From Cereibacter_A sp052244495 (GTDB taxonomy: Bacteria; Pseudomonadota; Alphaproteobacteria; Rhodobacterales; Rhodobacteraceae): a stretch of 64,000 bases of DNA. Positions 26,597 to 35,670 of this stretch are shown here, in pieces. The translations under genes were made by a program, and so were the position numbers. The notes under the pieces are model-generated. The model had not been told where the DNA came from, did not search any database, and was given only the letters and a program-made list of their open reading frames with translations. Where the stretch lies: NCBI GenBank assembly GCA_052244495.1, contig JBQPXH010000004.1, one strand, 5' to 3'. The first letter of the stretch is position 1, and the number at the start of each line of letters is the position of its first letter.

Positions 26597-27787
26597 TCAG
26601 GCGAGCAGCTCGTCCACGATATGCTCGGCGATGGGCAGGGCCGAGGTCGCGGCCGGCGACGGCGCGTTGCAGACATGGAGCGCGTGGCGCGTGCGCACGA
26701 AGACGAAGTCGTCGATCATGCGCCCGTCCGCCCCCACCGCCTGCGCCCGCACCCCCGCCCGATAGGGCGCGAGATCCTGCAGCCGGATCCGGTCGCAATA
26801 CTTGTGGACCTTGCGCAGGTAGAGCTGGCGCACGAGCGAGGCCGACAGCTCCTCGACCGCAGCCCCCGCATTGCGGCGCATGAGCTTCCAGAAGCCGAGG
26901 TAGCTCAGGCTGTCGGCAAGATCCTTCACCGAGATGATGCCGTTCGTGTAGCCCTCGCGCGCCATGGCGAGCACGGCATTCGGCCCGACGGTGAAGCCGC
27001 CATTCATCTTGCGCGTGAGGTGGACGCCGAGGAACGGCCGCGAGGGATCGGGCACCGGATAGATCAGGTGCTGCACCAGATCATCGGGCTGGTTCCTGAT
27101 CGCGAAATACTCGCCACGGAAGGGCACGATGCGGAAATCGAGGCTCGCTCCGAAGGCCCGCGCCAGACGGTCGGCATGAAGACCGCCGCAGAAGACGGCC
27201 TTGCCGGCCGATATCTCGCCCGCGGTCGTCTCGAGCCGCACGCCCGCCTCGCTCTCGGCGCCGCCGAGAACCTCGGTGTCGAGCCGGATCTCGCCGCCCC
27301 GGTCGCGGAAGAGCTCGGCCATGCGCTCGGCCACCCGGCCGTAATCGACGATGCCCGTCGTGGGCGACAGGAGCGCCCCCACCGCCTTGATGTTGGGCTC
27401 CAGCCGCCGCGCCTCCTCGCCCGCGAGCCGCTCGATGACGATACCGTTGGCCCGCGCCCGCGTCTCGAGCGTTCCCATCCGCTCGAGCTCGGCCGCGTCC
27501 GTGGCCACGATCAGCTTGCCACAGATCCGGTAGGGGATGCCGTGCTCGTCGCAGAACTCCCTGGTGGAGGAGACACCGCGGGCGCAGAAGCGGGCCTTGT
27601 GGCTGCCCGGCGCGTAATAGACCCCGGCATGGATCACGCCCGAGTTGCGGCCAGACTGGTGGCGGGCGACCGCGGGCTCCTTCTCGAGCACGGCGATCCG
27701 TGCGCCGGGATGCAGGGTCTGAAGCCTGAGGGCGGTGGCGAGGCCGACGATGCCGCCGCCCGTGATGACAAAATCGCTGCTGGTCAA
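26597..27787 (-). CDS. lhgO: L-2-hydroxyglutarate oxidase/dehydrogenase LhgO
   Basis: A 396-residue FAD-dependent oxidoreductase of the DAO fold. The dinucleotide motif is GGGIVGLATALRLQ near the N-terminus. LEKEPAVARHQSGRNSGVIHAGVYY is broken by the family's conserved HQSGRNSGVIH flavin-contact sequence. PFRGEYF and the C-terminal CNAPSPAATSALPIAEHI also match LhgO (YgaF), which oxidises L-2-hydroxyglutarate to 2-oxoglutarate and passes electrons to the quinone pool. The start appears to be a TTG at 27787 with GGAGA upstream. It is convergent with ubiX (18-nt gap). Confidence 0.88.
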   Translation of the reverse strand: MTSSDFVITGGGIVGLATALRLQTLHPGARIAVLEKEPAVARHQSGRNSGVIHAGVYYAPGSHKARFCARGVSSTREFCDEHGIPYRICGKLIVATDAAELERMGTLETRARANGIVIERLAGEEARRLEPNIKAVGALLSPTTGIVDYGRVAERMAELFRDRGGEIRLDTEVLGGAESEAGVRLETTAGEISAGKAVFCGGLHADRLARAFGASLDFRIVPFRGEYFAIRNQPDDLVQHLIYPVPDPSRPFLGVHLTRKMNGGFTVGPNAVLAMAREGYTNGIISVKDLADSLSYLGFWKLMRRNAGAAVEELSASLVRQLYLRKVHKYCDRIRLQDLAPYRAGVRAQAVGADGRMIDDFVFVRTRHALHVCNAPSPAATSALPIAEHIVDELLA

Positions 27788-27858
27788 AATGACTGTCTCC
27801 GAAATGGACCGCCCCCATTTCAGCGCAGGTCACCCCTTCTGCACAAGCCCGTCCTGCG

Positions 27859-28833
27859 TCATTCGGCGATGCAGATCTCGTTTCTCCAGATCCCAAGCGC
27901 GGTGCGCAGCACGAGCGCCAAAACGACGAGCACGAGAAGGCCGAGCAGACCCGTGCCGATCCAGCGATGCGCCTCGGATCCTGCGGCCGCCGCATGGGCG
28001 AAGCTCGCGATGGCGAGCGCCGCCAGAGGGAAGGACAGTGCCCACCAACTCATCGCGAAAGGCATGCGGAGGAACCTGCCGCCCTGCGTCACCACGATGG
28101 CCGCGAAGACATAGGCGACCGAGAGGAGCACATGGCCGAAGGCCCCGCCCTCGCCCGCGAGCCGAAGCCAGGCGACGTAGGACACCGCCGGGGGCGCAAT
28201 GAGGATCATCAGGGTCGGCACCATCTTGCCCGGCAGCGGATCGTGAAACATCAGCCGGTTCATCACCAGCGTCAGCAGGACGATCCAGAAGAGAAGACCT
28301 CCGGAAAAGAAGAGCCAGGCGATCTCGACGTGGCCGAGCGGCACGCCGGCGATGGGCACGATGACATTTCCCACCGCCGGAATGAACCAGGCTGGGGTCA
28401 GCTGGCCCGGCTGGAACGGCCGATGCCCGATCCAGGCGCTGATGACCGACAGCGCGAGCACCCCCTGCAGCGTGGTCCCGCCGATCCAGACTCCGTGCGC
28501 CACCTCGGGCCATCGGCCGAGAAGCGCGATCGAGGCAAGAAGCAGCGAGATCGAGATCGCGGGAAAGAAGGCGATGCGGACCGGATGGTGCCACTCGGCC
28601 GAGACCGCCCCCGGATGAAGAAGAAGCTTCAGGGTGTAAAAGAACGCCACGAGCGCGATCACGCCGAAGGACAGACCCAAGAGGGCTGTCGATGCCTCCG
28701 ACCCGCGCCCGTAGGCCGCTTCGGCTGCATGGACCGCGATGGTGAGGCCGAGCATGCCCATGCCGACAGCAAAGAACGTCACCGGGAAATGCGCGAGCCT
28801 CGCTCCCGCGGGATGTGCTTCGACCGAGTTCAT
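27859..28833 (-). CDS. SLAC1/TehA-type (TDT family) anion channel or transporter
   Basis: A 324-residue membrane protein with about ten hydrophobic helices. It has the TDT/SLAC1 family pattern: HFPVTFFAVGMGMLGLTIA at the start, ISAWIGHRP, and FIPAVGNVIVPIAG in the middle. Members include TehA, the Mae1 malate permease and plant SLAC1 anion channels. The substrate is not decided by sequence. It lies 71 nt upstream of lhgO on the same strand, which could mean a dicarboxylate link, but this is speculative. Confidence 0.78.
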   Translation of the reverse strand: MNSVEAHPAGARLAHFPVTFFAVGMGMLGLTIAVHAAEAAYGRGSEASTALLGLSFGVIALVAFFYTLKLLLHPGAVSAEWHHPVRIAFFPAISISLLLASIALLGRWPEVAHGVWIGGTTLQGVLALSVISAWIGHRPFQPGQLTPAWFIPAVGNVIVPIAGVPLGHVEIAWLFFSGGLLFWIVLLTLVMNRLMFHDPLPGKMVPTLMILIAPPAVSYVAWLRLAGEGGAFGHVLLSVAYVFAAIVVTQGGRFLRMPFAMSWWALSFPLAALAIASFAHAAAAGSEAHRWIGTGLLGLLVLVVLALVLRTALGIWRNEICIAE

Positions 28834-28927
28834 GGAGCGCCCCCTAACGTATGCGACTTCGTGAATGCGATAGGGCTTCGGCAGCCCATGTGCAAGCCCG
28901 TCGGGCCGCGGGGGCCGCGCTTTGTCT

Positions 28928-30445
28928 TCAGGCTGGACCGAGAGCGCGGCGGACGGCCTCGACTACCTCATCCGCAGGCCCGGTCGCATCGAGCAGGATC
29001 CAGTCGCCTGCCCCGGGATGCCGGCCGAGCTGGGCACGCACCACCGCCTCGTCCGCGTCCGATGCGTCCCCCTGCCGGGACGTGACCCGCTCCACGAGCA
29101 CTTCGGGCGAGGTCTCGAGCCAGATCCCCTCGAGGCGAAGGCCGCAGGCACGGGCGAGATCCTGCGCCGCCTCGCGGTCGGCGGGGTCGAGGAAGGTCGC
29201 GTCGAGGATCACCGGCCAGCCAGCCCTCAGCAGCGCCCCTGCGCGGTCGAGCATCCTGCGGTAGACGCGCCTCCGGGCCTCATCCGCATAGGCGGCGCCC
29301 GGCAGATGCCGGTCAGCCGCCACGCCCGCCAGCGCCTTCCGCTCGAGATCCGAGCGCAGGTGCACGGCACCGGGGGGAAGGCCAACACCCGGCGCAAGAG
29401 AGGCCGCGAGCAACGTCTTGCCGCTTCCCGAGACGCCCCCGACGGCGATCAGCCGCGGCGGTGGAGGCGACAGCGCACGGCAGGCCTCGTCGAGGAGATG
29501 CCGCGCCTCGGTGTCGGAGTGGCCAGGCGCTCCACGCGCCGTGTCCGTCTGGACCAGCACCATGGCACGGATCGCCGCGCGGACCGCGAGGAAGAGCGGC
29601 AGCGCCGCGAGCCCGCTGTCTTCGGTGCCTGCAGCGGCGAGCAACCAGGCACCGAGCGCAATCCCGGCGGCCCGCGTCAGCCCGCGGTGGTCCAGGTCCA
29701 TCAGCAGGAAGGCAAGATCGTAGAGGATGTCGCAGGTCCCGAGCCTCTCGTCGAACTCCAGCGCATCGAAGGGCACCGGTTCTCCCTCGATCAGCACGAG
29801 GTTGCGCAGGTGCAGGTCGCCATGGCACCGGCGCACCCGGCCCTCGACAGAGCGCCGACCCAGAAGCGGCGCAAGCCGTGCGAGCGCCGCGCGGGCATCC
29901 GCGTCGAAGCGGGCGATGCGCTCGCGCCCGAGCGCCACCTCCATGCCCGCGAAGACGCGCGCGAGCTCGTCCAGGATCTCGGCGATCAGCCGGTCGCCGT
30001 CGGCCTCGCGTCGCGGTGCTGCGCGGTGATAGTTCGCGACGGCGCGGCCGAGACGCGCCGCGAGGCGATCGTCGAGCGCTCCCCGCTCGGCCACGGCCGA
30101 CAGCTCGTCCTCGGCCGGAAAGCGCCACATGCGCAGCACCCATTCGACAGGTTCACCCTTGCCTCCGAGCGCGAGCCCCTCCGCCTCGCGCGCGACCGCC
30201 ACGACGTCGCGATAGATGCCAGGCGCCGGCGGCCGGTTGAGCTCCAGCTCGCGCAGGAGCATCCGGTGGCGACGCTCCAGCGTGGAGAGGTCCATGTAGT
30301 CGTAGCGCACGGCGCGCTTGATCTTGAAGGCTTCGCGACCGGCGAGAAACACGAGGGCGCCGTGCGTCTCGACCACCTCGACCGGCTGGCCCTGGTGGGT
30401 CGCCGGGTCGGACAGGAAGCGCACGGCCTCGGTCTGATCCTGCAT
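28928..30445 (-). CDS. Fusion of an APH-like phosphotransferase and a P-loop kinase
   Basis: A 505-residue two-domain protein. The N-terminal part (about 1-330) is aminoglycoside-phosphotransferase-like: FKIKRAVRYDYMDLS gives the nucleotide-binding lysine, RRCHGDLHLRNLVL the catalytic HGDxxxxN loop, and PFDALEFDERLGTCDILYDLAFLLMDL the metal-binding acidic motif. The C-terminal part has Walker A GGVSGSGKT and a gluconate-kinase/zeta-like kinase region (LDATFLDPADREAA). This pairing is a known bacterial architecture of unknown substrate; antibiotic modification is not implied. I chose the ATG at 30445 because GGGAG lies 6 nt upstream. Confidence 0.8.
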   Translation of the reverse strand: MQDQTEAVRFLSDPATHQGQPVEVVETHGALVFLAGREAFKIKRAVRYDYMDLSTLERRHRMLLRELELNRPPAPGIYRDVVAVAREAEGLALGGKGEPVEWVLRMWRFPAEDELSAVAERGALDDRLAARLGRAVANYHRAAPRREADGDRLIAEILDELARVFAGMEVALGRERIARFDADARAALARLAPLLGRRSVEGRVRRCHGDLHLRNLVLIEGEPVPFDALEFDERLGTCDILYDLAFLLMDLDHRGLTRAAGIALGAWLLAAAGTEDSGLAALPLFLAVRAAIRAMVLVQTDTARGAPGHSDTEARHLLDEACRALSPPPPRLIAVGGVSGSGKTLLAASLAPGVGLPPGAVHLRSDLERKALAGVAADRHLPGAAYADEARRRVYRRMLDRAGALLRAGWPVILDATFLDPADREAAQDLARACGLRLEGIWLETSPEVLVERVTSRQGDASDADEAVVRAQLGRHPGAGDWILLDATGPADEVVEAVRRALGPA

Positions 30446-30607
30446 GGGCATCTCCCTCGGCGCCAGCGTGACCCGCCGGACCACGAAGTCAAGGCGTCGC
30501 ACCGCCGCCTTGACTGCCGTCAATGATGCGCGGCGCGCCCCGTGGGAGAATGCCGGATGCGACTGGTCCCCATGCGGGCCGGTCCTGCTCAGGAAAGGAG
30601 TCTTGCG

Positions 30608-30940
30608 ATGACTTTCTCGAAGACACCACCCGCCATAGACGCCACTCCCGCCACTGAAGGCCGCCGCACGGCGAGCATCGCCTTCGAGGGTGGCACGGCC
30701 AACACCTACGAGTTCTGGCTCCGCCTCACGAACGAGCTGAACCATTTCGCAGCGGACAGGATCTGCGACACGGTCAAGACGCAGCAGCAGATGATGCACT
30801 GCCACAGCATCGCCGAACTGGCTCACCTTCGTGCGCAGTGGATGCAGCGCGCGATGGACCAGTATGCGGAAGAAGCCGGCCGGATCAGCGAGATCTGCCG
30901 CGACGCCATCGACCGGGCGGTCCGGGTTCGCGCGACCTGA
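30608..30940 (+). CDS. Phasin-family protein
   Basis: A 110-residue protein dominated by amphipathic helix. The stretch NELNHFAADRICDTVKTQQQ and then LRAQWMQRAMDQYAEEAGRISEI are typical of Phasin_2 proteins, which coat polyhydroxyalkanoate granules. The start at 30608 has GGAAAGGAG 7 nt upstream; an ATG-initiated extension to 30542 is unnecessary. No PHA synthase or depolymerase is adjacent, so the granule role rests on family resemblance only. It is divergent from the APH-kinase fusion, with about 160 nt between them. Confidence 0.7.
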   Translation: MTFSKTPPAIDATPATEGRRTASIAFEGGTANTYEFWLRLTNELNHFAADRICDTVKTQQQMMHCHSIAELAHLRAQWMQRAMDQYAEEAGRISEICRDAIDRAVRVRAT

Positions 30941-31083
30941 ACCACGGGCCGCGACGGGTCCGGCACGGTTACTGCGAAGCGGCAGCCAATGGCCTCGCCG
31001 TAAGCGCGCATTTGCGCCGAAGGGTTTGTCATCGGGCGATCGGACCCCATCTTCTGCGGGAGCACGAACCCTCCGAGAGTCCC

Positions 31084-31809
31084 ATGCCCGCAGCCGAGAT
31101 TACCGTCGCCTCCTACAACATCCACAAGGGGATCGGGACCGATCGACGGCGCGACCTGAAGCGGACCGCGGCCGTGATCGCCGAACTCGATGCCGACATC
31201 GTGGCGCTGCAGGAGGCCGACCGGCGCTTCGGAGACCGCGCGGGACTGCTGGACCTCGATCACCTGCGCGAGGAGACGGGCCTGGTGCCCGTGAAGGTCG
31301 AGGGGCGCGGCCGGGCTCATGGCTGGCATGGCAATCTGCTTCTGGTCAGGGATGCGAAGGTCGAGGAGGTGCAGAAGGTCGTGCTGCCCAGCTTCGAGCC
31401 GCGCGGCGCCCTGATGATCGACCTGATCATCCGGGAGCGCCCGCTGCGGGTGGTCGCGGCGCATCTGGGTCTGCTGCCCGGCTCGCGCGCCGCCCAGACG
31501 CGGCACCTGCTCGAGCGGATCGAGGCGGGGAGGCCGCGGCCGACCCTGCTGATGGGCGATCTGAACGAGTGGCGGGGCGGGGCGGGCGCCGCGATGGGCC
31601 ACCTCGCGCGCCACTTCACGGGCGGCGCGATGGTGCGCAGCTTCCCCTCGCGCTTCCCGATCCTCGCCCTCGACAGGATGATGACCTGCCGGCAGGGCCA
31701 GCTGCATGACCTGGCGACCCATGACACGCCTCTCGCCCGGCGCGCGTCGGACCACCTGCCGATCAAGGCGCGCCTGCACCTGCCCCCGCGGATCGCGGCC
31801 GCATCATGA
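31084..31809 (+). CDS. Endonuclease/exonuclease/phosphatase (EEP) family protein
   Basis: A 241-residue EEP-fold metal-dependent phosphoesterase. Core motifs are SYNIHKG (N-terminal Asn), ALQEAD (metal-binding Glu), GDLNEW (Asp/Asn pair) and RRASDHLPI (catalytic Asp-His). The fold is shared by nucleases and phospholipid or phosphoinositide phosphatases. Because the stop overlaps the start of a phospholipase D-type gene (ATGA), a lipid phosphodiester substrate is a reasonable inference. There is no signal peptide. The start at 31084 follows an imperfect purine-rich site. Confidence 0.85.
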   Translation: MPAAEITVASYNIHKGIGTDRRRDLKRTAAVIAELDADIVALQEADRRFGDRAGLLDLDHLREETGLVPVKVEGRGRAHGWHGNLLLVRDAKVEEVQKVVLPSFEPRGALMIDLIIRERPLRVVAAHLGLLPGSRAAQTRHLLERIEAGRPRPTLLMGDLNEWRGGAGAAMGHLARHFTGGAMVRSFPSRFPILALDRMMTCRQGQLHDLATHDTPLARRASDHLPIKARLHLPPRIAAAS

Positions 31810-33356
31810 TCGACGGCTGGCTGGGCGCACTCGTCTGGGTGATGCTCGCGGCAGCCGCGGTCGCGGGCCTCTCGGCGCTGACCTGGCGCTCGTGGCGGAG
31901 GTTCGCGCAACAGGCGCGCGGGCCGATCACCATGGCCCTGCCGAAGACCGGCCCCGAGACGCCGCTTGACCGACTCTTCACACCGCTCGAGGCAGCCGAG
32001 CCGGGCCGCACGGGCCTGCTCGCCCTTCTCGAGAACCCGGACGCCTATGCCGCCCGCGCGCTGTCGGCGCGCATGGCGGGACGGTCGCTCGACCTCATGT
32101 ATTACATCTGGCGCACGGATCTCACGGGCTGGCTGCTGATCGAGGACCTTCTGGCGGCGGCCGACCGCGGCGTGCGGGTGCGGCTTCTGCTCGACGACGT
32201 GAACGTGCAGGGCTTCGACCGGGCCTTCCTCGCCCTCAACCAGCATCCGAACGTCGAGGTCCGGCTCTTCAATCCCACCCGCAACCGCGGCCACGTCGCC
32301 CGCCGGACGCTCGAGATGCTGCTCGGCCTCTCGCGCTTCAACAGGCGGATGCACAACAAGGCCTGGATCGCGGACGGCCGCCTTGCGATCGTGGGCGGGC
32401 GCAACATCGGCGACACCTACTACGATGCCGAGGAGAGCGGACTCGCCATGTCGCGCGACGCGGACGTGATGCTGGCGGGTCCCTTGGTGGCCGAGGTCGA
32501 GGGCCTCTTCGACAGCTACTGGAACCTCGGCCTCGCCCTGCCGATCCTGACGCTCTGGCCGGAGTTCAAGGTGAACATCCGCAGCTTCCAGCGCCGGATG
32601 ATGCGCCACAACCGTGCGCCGGCGGCGGTTTCGTTCCTGCGCCGCACCATGGCGGGCCGCAACGGGCCGGACCTCCTGACCCGGCGGCTGCGCTGGACAG
32701 AGAAGGTGACGCTTCTCGCCGATCCGCCCGACAAGGCGCTCGGCCAGCGCACCGGCCCCTGGATGGGCGAGGCGATCACCGCGCTGCTGCGCGCGGCTGA
32801 GCGCGAGGTGCGGATCGTCACCCCCTACTTCGTTCCGGGCAACGGCGGCTGCGACCTGCTGGAGGGCATCGCCCGGCGCGGGGTGCGGCTGTCGATCATG
32901 ACGAATGCCCTGTCGGTGACCGACATGGTGCTGGTGCACGGCGCCTACCGCCACTACCGCCTGCCGCTGCTGAAGGCCGGCGCGGACCTCTACGAGTTCG
33001 GCCCCCTGCCCCGCCTCAGCGGCCGGCGCGATCTGCTCCACACCAAGGTCTTCCTGATCGACGGCCGTCAGGCGGTGGTGGGATCGCTCAACTTCGACCT
33101 GCGGTCCGCCTTCATGAACACCGAGCTGGGCGTGCTCTTCGAGGAGCCAGACCTCTTCGCCGAACTGGCCGAGATGTTCGACCGGCAGAGCGCGCCCGAC
33201 CAGGCGCACCGCCTCTCGCTCGAGGGAGGACGGCTGCGGTGGTCGGTGATCCAGGCCGGACAGCCCGCCCTTGCGCGCTTCGAGCCGGACTCTCCGGCGG
33301 TGCTGCGGGCGGTCTCGTGGATCGTGGGGCACCTGCCGATCCAGAGTTACCTTTGA
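31806..33356 (+). CDS. Phospholipase D-family protein, cardiolipin synthase-like
   Basis: A 516-residue protein with one N-terminal membrane helix (about 5-25) and two complete PLD catalytic motifs: HNKAWIADGRLAIVGGRN (about residues 183-200) and HTKVFLIDGRQAVVGSLN (about residues 415-432), each HxKx4D. A two-HKD, membrane-anchored architecture is that of cardiolipin synthases and related transphosphatidylases. It is translationally coupled to the EEP gene, a pairing seen in other Proteobacteria. An AT-rich hairpin lies about 100 nt after the stop. Confidence 0.87.
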   Translation: MIDGWLGALVWVMLAAAAVAGLSALTWRSWRRFAQQARGPITMALPKTGPETPLDRLFTPLEAAEPGRTGLLALLENPDAYAARALSARMAGRSLDLMYYIWRTDLTGWLLIEDLLAAADRGVRVRLLLDDVNVQGFDRAFLALNQHPNVEVRLFNPTRNRGHVARRTLEMLLGLSRFNRRMHNKAWIADGRLAIVGGRNIGDTYYDAEESGLAMSRDADVMLAGPLVAEVEGLFDSYWNLGLALPILTLWPEFKVNIRSFQRRMMRHNRAPAAVSFLRRTMAGRNGPDLLTRRLRWTEKVTLLADPPDKALGQRTGPWMGEAITALLRAAEREVRIVTPYFVPGNGGCDLLEGIARRGVRLSIMTNALSVTDMVLVHGAYRHYRLPLLKAGADLYEFGPLPRLSGRRDLLHTKVFLIDGRQAVVGSLNFDLRSAFMNTELGVLFEEPDLFAELAEMFDRQSAPDQAHRLSLEGGRLRWSVIQAGQPALARFEPDSPAVLRAVSWIVGHLPIQSYL

Positions 33357-33452
33357 CGCGTGCAAGCCCGGTTGCGCGCCCGCCGCTGCGGACGGGCCGT
33401 CACGCCCCGAGCGGTTTCATCCGCCACATATTCATGCGCCAGCATTTAACGC

Positions 33453-33478
33453 AAAATACTGTTTAAGAAGTATTTTTT
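33453..33478 (+). terminator. AT-rich hairpin with T-run
   Basis: AAAATACT-GTTTAAGA-AGTATTTT forms a perfect 8-bp stem followed by two further T residues. It stands out in a GC-rich region. It lies 97 nt after the PLD gene and 125 nt before cytochrome c'. A terminator is most likely; an operator or promoter element is possible because of its perfect symmetry. Confidence 0.55.
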
Positions 33479-33602
33479 CCGCATCCTTTGGCTTCTGCGT
33501 CAAGCTGCCGCAGTTGAAATGCGGTCCGGCAGCGACGGATTTCCAACGTGTCGACGTGTGACGATCGCCTGCCCGTTGCGGGCCTTTAGCAAGGAAAAAC
33601 CT

Positions 33603-34052
33603 ATGAGACGAGTTCTTCTGTCCGCCCTCGTGGCCGCCCTCCCCGCCGTTGCGATGGCCGCCGACGCCGAGCATGTTGTCGAGGCCCGCAAGGGGTTCTT
33701 CTCGCTCCTGGCGATCGAGTTCGGCCCGCTGGCCGCGATGGCGAAGGGCGAGATGCCCTATGACGCCGATGCCGCCAAGGCCCATGCGGCCGACCTCGTC
33801 GCGCTGACGAAATACAACCCCTCCGACCTCTATGCGCCCGGCACCTCGGCGGACGACGTGAAGGGCACCGCGGCCAAGGCCGAGATCTGGAAGGACATGG
33901 ATGCCTACCAGTCGAAGGGCATGGCCTTCTTCGAGGCTGTCGCCGCGCTCGAGCCGGCGGCCGGAGCCGGCCAGAAGGAACTTGCCGCTGCCGTCGGCAA
34001 GGTCGGGGGCACCTGCAAGTCCTGCCACGACGACTACCGCATGAAGAAGTAA
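33603..34052 (+). CDS. cycP: Cytochrome c'
   Basis: A 149-residue periplasmic haem protein. The signal peptide is MRRVLLSALVAALPAVAMA, then a four-helix bundle of about 129 residues. The haem motif CKSCH comes near the C-terminus, followed by DDYR, as in cytochromes c'. Family members bind NO and are linked to NO tolerance in purple bacteria. The start at 33603 follows AAGGAAAAACCT. The gene is followed after 3 nt by a b-type cytochrome gene, its probable membrane electron partner. Confidence 0.92.
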   Translation: MRRVLLSALVAALPAVAMAADAEHVVEARKGFFSLLAIEFGPLAAMAKGEMPYDADAAKAHAADLVALTKYNPSDLYAPGTSADDVKGTAAKAEIWKDMDAYQSKGMAFFEAVAALEPAAGAGQKELAAAVGKVGGTCKSCHDDYRMKK

Positions 34053-34055
34053 GCC

Positions 34056-34655
34056 ATGAGCAGCCCGGACATCCCCGCACCCGCCCTAGAGACGGTCCGC
34101 ATCTGGGATCCGCTGCTGCGGATCTTCCACTGGGCGCTGGCCGCGGCCGTCGTGCTCGCCTGGGGGCTTGGCAAGTTCGGCCCGGACATCATGACGCTGC
34201 ACTTCTTCGCCGGATATGCGGTGCTCGGGCTGCTTGCCTTCCGCCTGCTCTGGGCGCTGGTGGGCCCCCGCCCCGCCCGCTTCACGAGCTTCGTCTACCG
34301 CCCGACCGAAATTGCCGCCTATGTCGCCGAGGCGTGGCGGCCGAAGCCGTCCTACTGGCGGGGCCACAACCCGCTCGGCGGGCTCTTCATCGTGGCCTTT
34401 CTCGTGGTGCTCGTGCTTCAGGTGCTGACCGGTCTGGTGGCCGATCCGGATGACTTCGTGAACGTGGGTCCGCTGGCCTCATCAGTGCCTTCCTGGGTTG
34501 CCGGCAAGGCACCTGGCTGGCACGAGTTCCTCGGGGACCTGACGCTCGGCCTCGTGGCCCTGCATCTCTCGGCCATCGCCTTCTACAGGATCTGGAAGCA
34601 CGAGGACCTGATCCGGCCGATGCTGACCGGCCTCAAGACCGTCCGGCGCGGCTGA
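34056..34655 (+). CDS. Cytochrome b561-family membrane protein
   Basis: A 199-residue protein with four transmembrane helices. Histidines in the helices (FHWALAAAV, LHFFAGYAVLG, WHEFLGDLTLGLVALHLSA) are spaced as in the Ni/Fe-hydrogenase cytochrome b/cytochrome b561 family that bind two haems b. It begins with the family signature VRIWDPLLRIFHW. It most likely passes quinol electrons to cytochrome c'; that pairing is inferred from the 3-nt spacing. It is followed by a strong terminator. Confidence 0.88.
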   Translation: MSSPDIPAPALETVRIWDPLLRIFHWALAAAVVLAWGLGKFGPDIMTLHFFAGYAVLGLLAFRLLWALVGPRPARFTSFVYRPTEIAAYVAEAWRPKPSYWRGHNPLGGLFIVAFLVVLVLQVLTGLVADPDDFVNVGPLASSVPSWVAGKAPGWHEFLGDLTLGLVALHLSAIAFYRIWKHEDLIRPMLTGLKTVRRG

Positions 34656-34673
34656 GCGCGCTGGAACCGGCGA

Positions 34674-34698
34674 CAGGGCGCCTCTCATCGGCGCCCTG
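34674..34698. terminator. Bidirectional terminator between cytochrome and aldolase genes
   Basis: CAGGGCGCC-TCTCATC-GGCGCCCTG is a perfect 9-bp stem between two convergent genes. It is followed by TT on the plus strand, and sits 19 nt after the b561 stop. Confidence 0.75.
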
Positions 34699-34760
34699 TT
34701 CCCGCCTGGCGGTCCGTGCCCGTGCGGCGCCCCGCGCCCCTCCGGGTGACTGCCGTCGCG

Positions 34761-35405
34761 TCAGACCTGAAGTCCGTAGCCTGCGAACCTCTCGACGACG
34801 GCCGCGATCTGGGCATCGGACAGCAGGCGCACCTCTCCCAGCTGCAGGCATCCGAGATACTGCTTCGCCAGGGTCTCCACCTCGACCGCGGTCCACATGG
34901 TCCGCGGAAGCGAAGGACCGATGGCGATCATGCCGTGATGCTCGAGAAGGCAGGCAAGCCGACCCTCGAGAGCCGCCACCGCGTTGCGGGACAGGTCTTC
35001 CGACCCGTAGATCGCATAGGGTGCGACGCGGATCGTCGGCCCGCCGGCCGCGGCGATCATGTAGTGCACCGCCGGGATCTCGCGGTTCATGATCGCCAGC
35101 GTCGTGCAGGCCAGCGGATGGGCATGGACCACGGCATGGGCATCGGGCCGCGAGGCCAGGATGTCGCGGTGGAAGCGCCATTCGCTCGAGGGCCGGTGGC
35201 GACCGGTGGCGGTGCCGTCCATGGCCAGGAAGACGATGTCCTCGGGGGCAAGCTTCTCATAGGCGATGGCGGTCGGCGTGATGAGCAGCCCGTCGCCATG
35301 CCGAACCGAGATGTTGCCGGACGTGCCCTGGTTCAGCCCCGAGCGGTTCATCTCGAGGCAGGCCGCGATGATCGCCTCGCGCTTCATCCGTTCTTCCGCG
35401 TCCAT
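34761..35405 (-). CDS. Class II aldolase (FucA/AraD family)
   Basis: A 214-residue zinc-dependent aldolase/epimerase of the L-fuculose-1-phosphate aldolase type. NQGTSGNISVR is the phosphate-binding loop, SSEWRFH carries the catalytic Glu, and VVHAHP and LEHHGMI provide the zinc-binding histidines. Its substrate is likely a ketose-1-phosphate, but relatives act in sugar, nucleoside-salvage and methylthioribulose pathways. No pathway gene is adjacent. The start is the ATG at 35405. Confidence 0.82.
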   Translation of the reverse strand: MDAEERMKREAIIAACLEMNRSGLNQGTSGNISVRHGDGLLITPTAIAYEKLAPEDIVFLAMDGTATGRHRPSSEWRFHRDILASRPDAHAVVHAHPLACTTLAIMNREIPAVHYMIAAAGGPTIRVAPYAIYGSEDLSRNAVAALEGRLACLLEHHGMIAIGPSLPRTMWTAVEVETLAKQYLGCLQLGEVRLLSDAQIAAVVERFAGYGLQV

Positions 35406-35670
35406 CCCATCCTCCTGTGTCGGCCCCCGGCATAGGCGAGCCGTCCGCCCGGGTCAAAGGTGCCGGCGTCGCACGGGCATGGGAGGCGCGCCAATCTCTG
35501 CCGCTTCGGCGCCGCGATGATCTCGGCGGGACGGCCATCCGTCGACGCAGGCGGGACGAAGGCCTGCCGCTGCGAGGAACCACCTCCACCCGCATCTTCC
35601 GTGCGCTGGCGCAACGTTCGGCCGCGCGGCCTGCCCTAGTCACCGGGCAGGAACACCGGAAGGAGACGCC

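Noticed and set aside
33508..33530. Inverted CCGCA-N7-TGCGG element before cytochrome c'
   Set aside because: It is short and common at this GC content. The orientation of the nearby GTCAA/TTGAA halves is wrong for an FNR or NnrR site.
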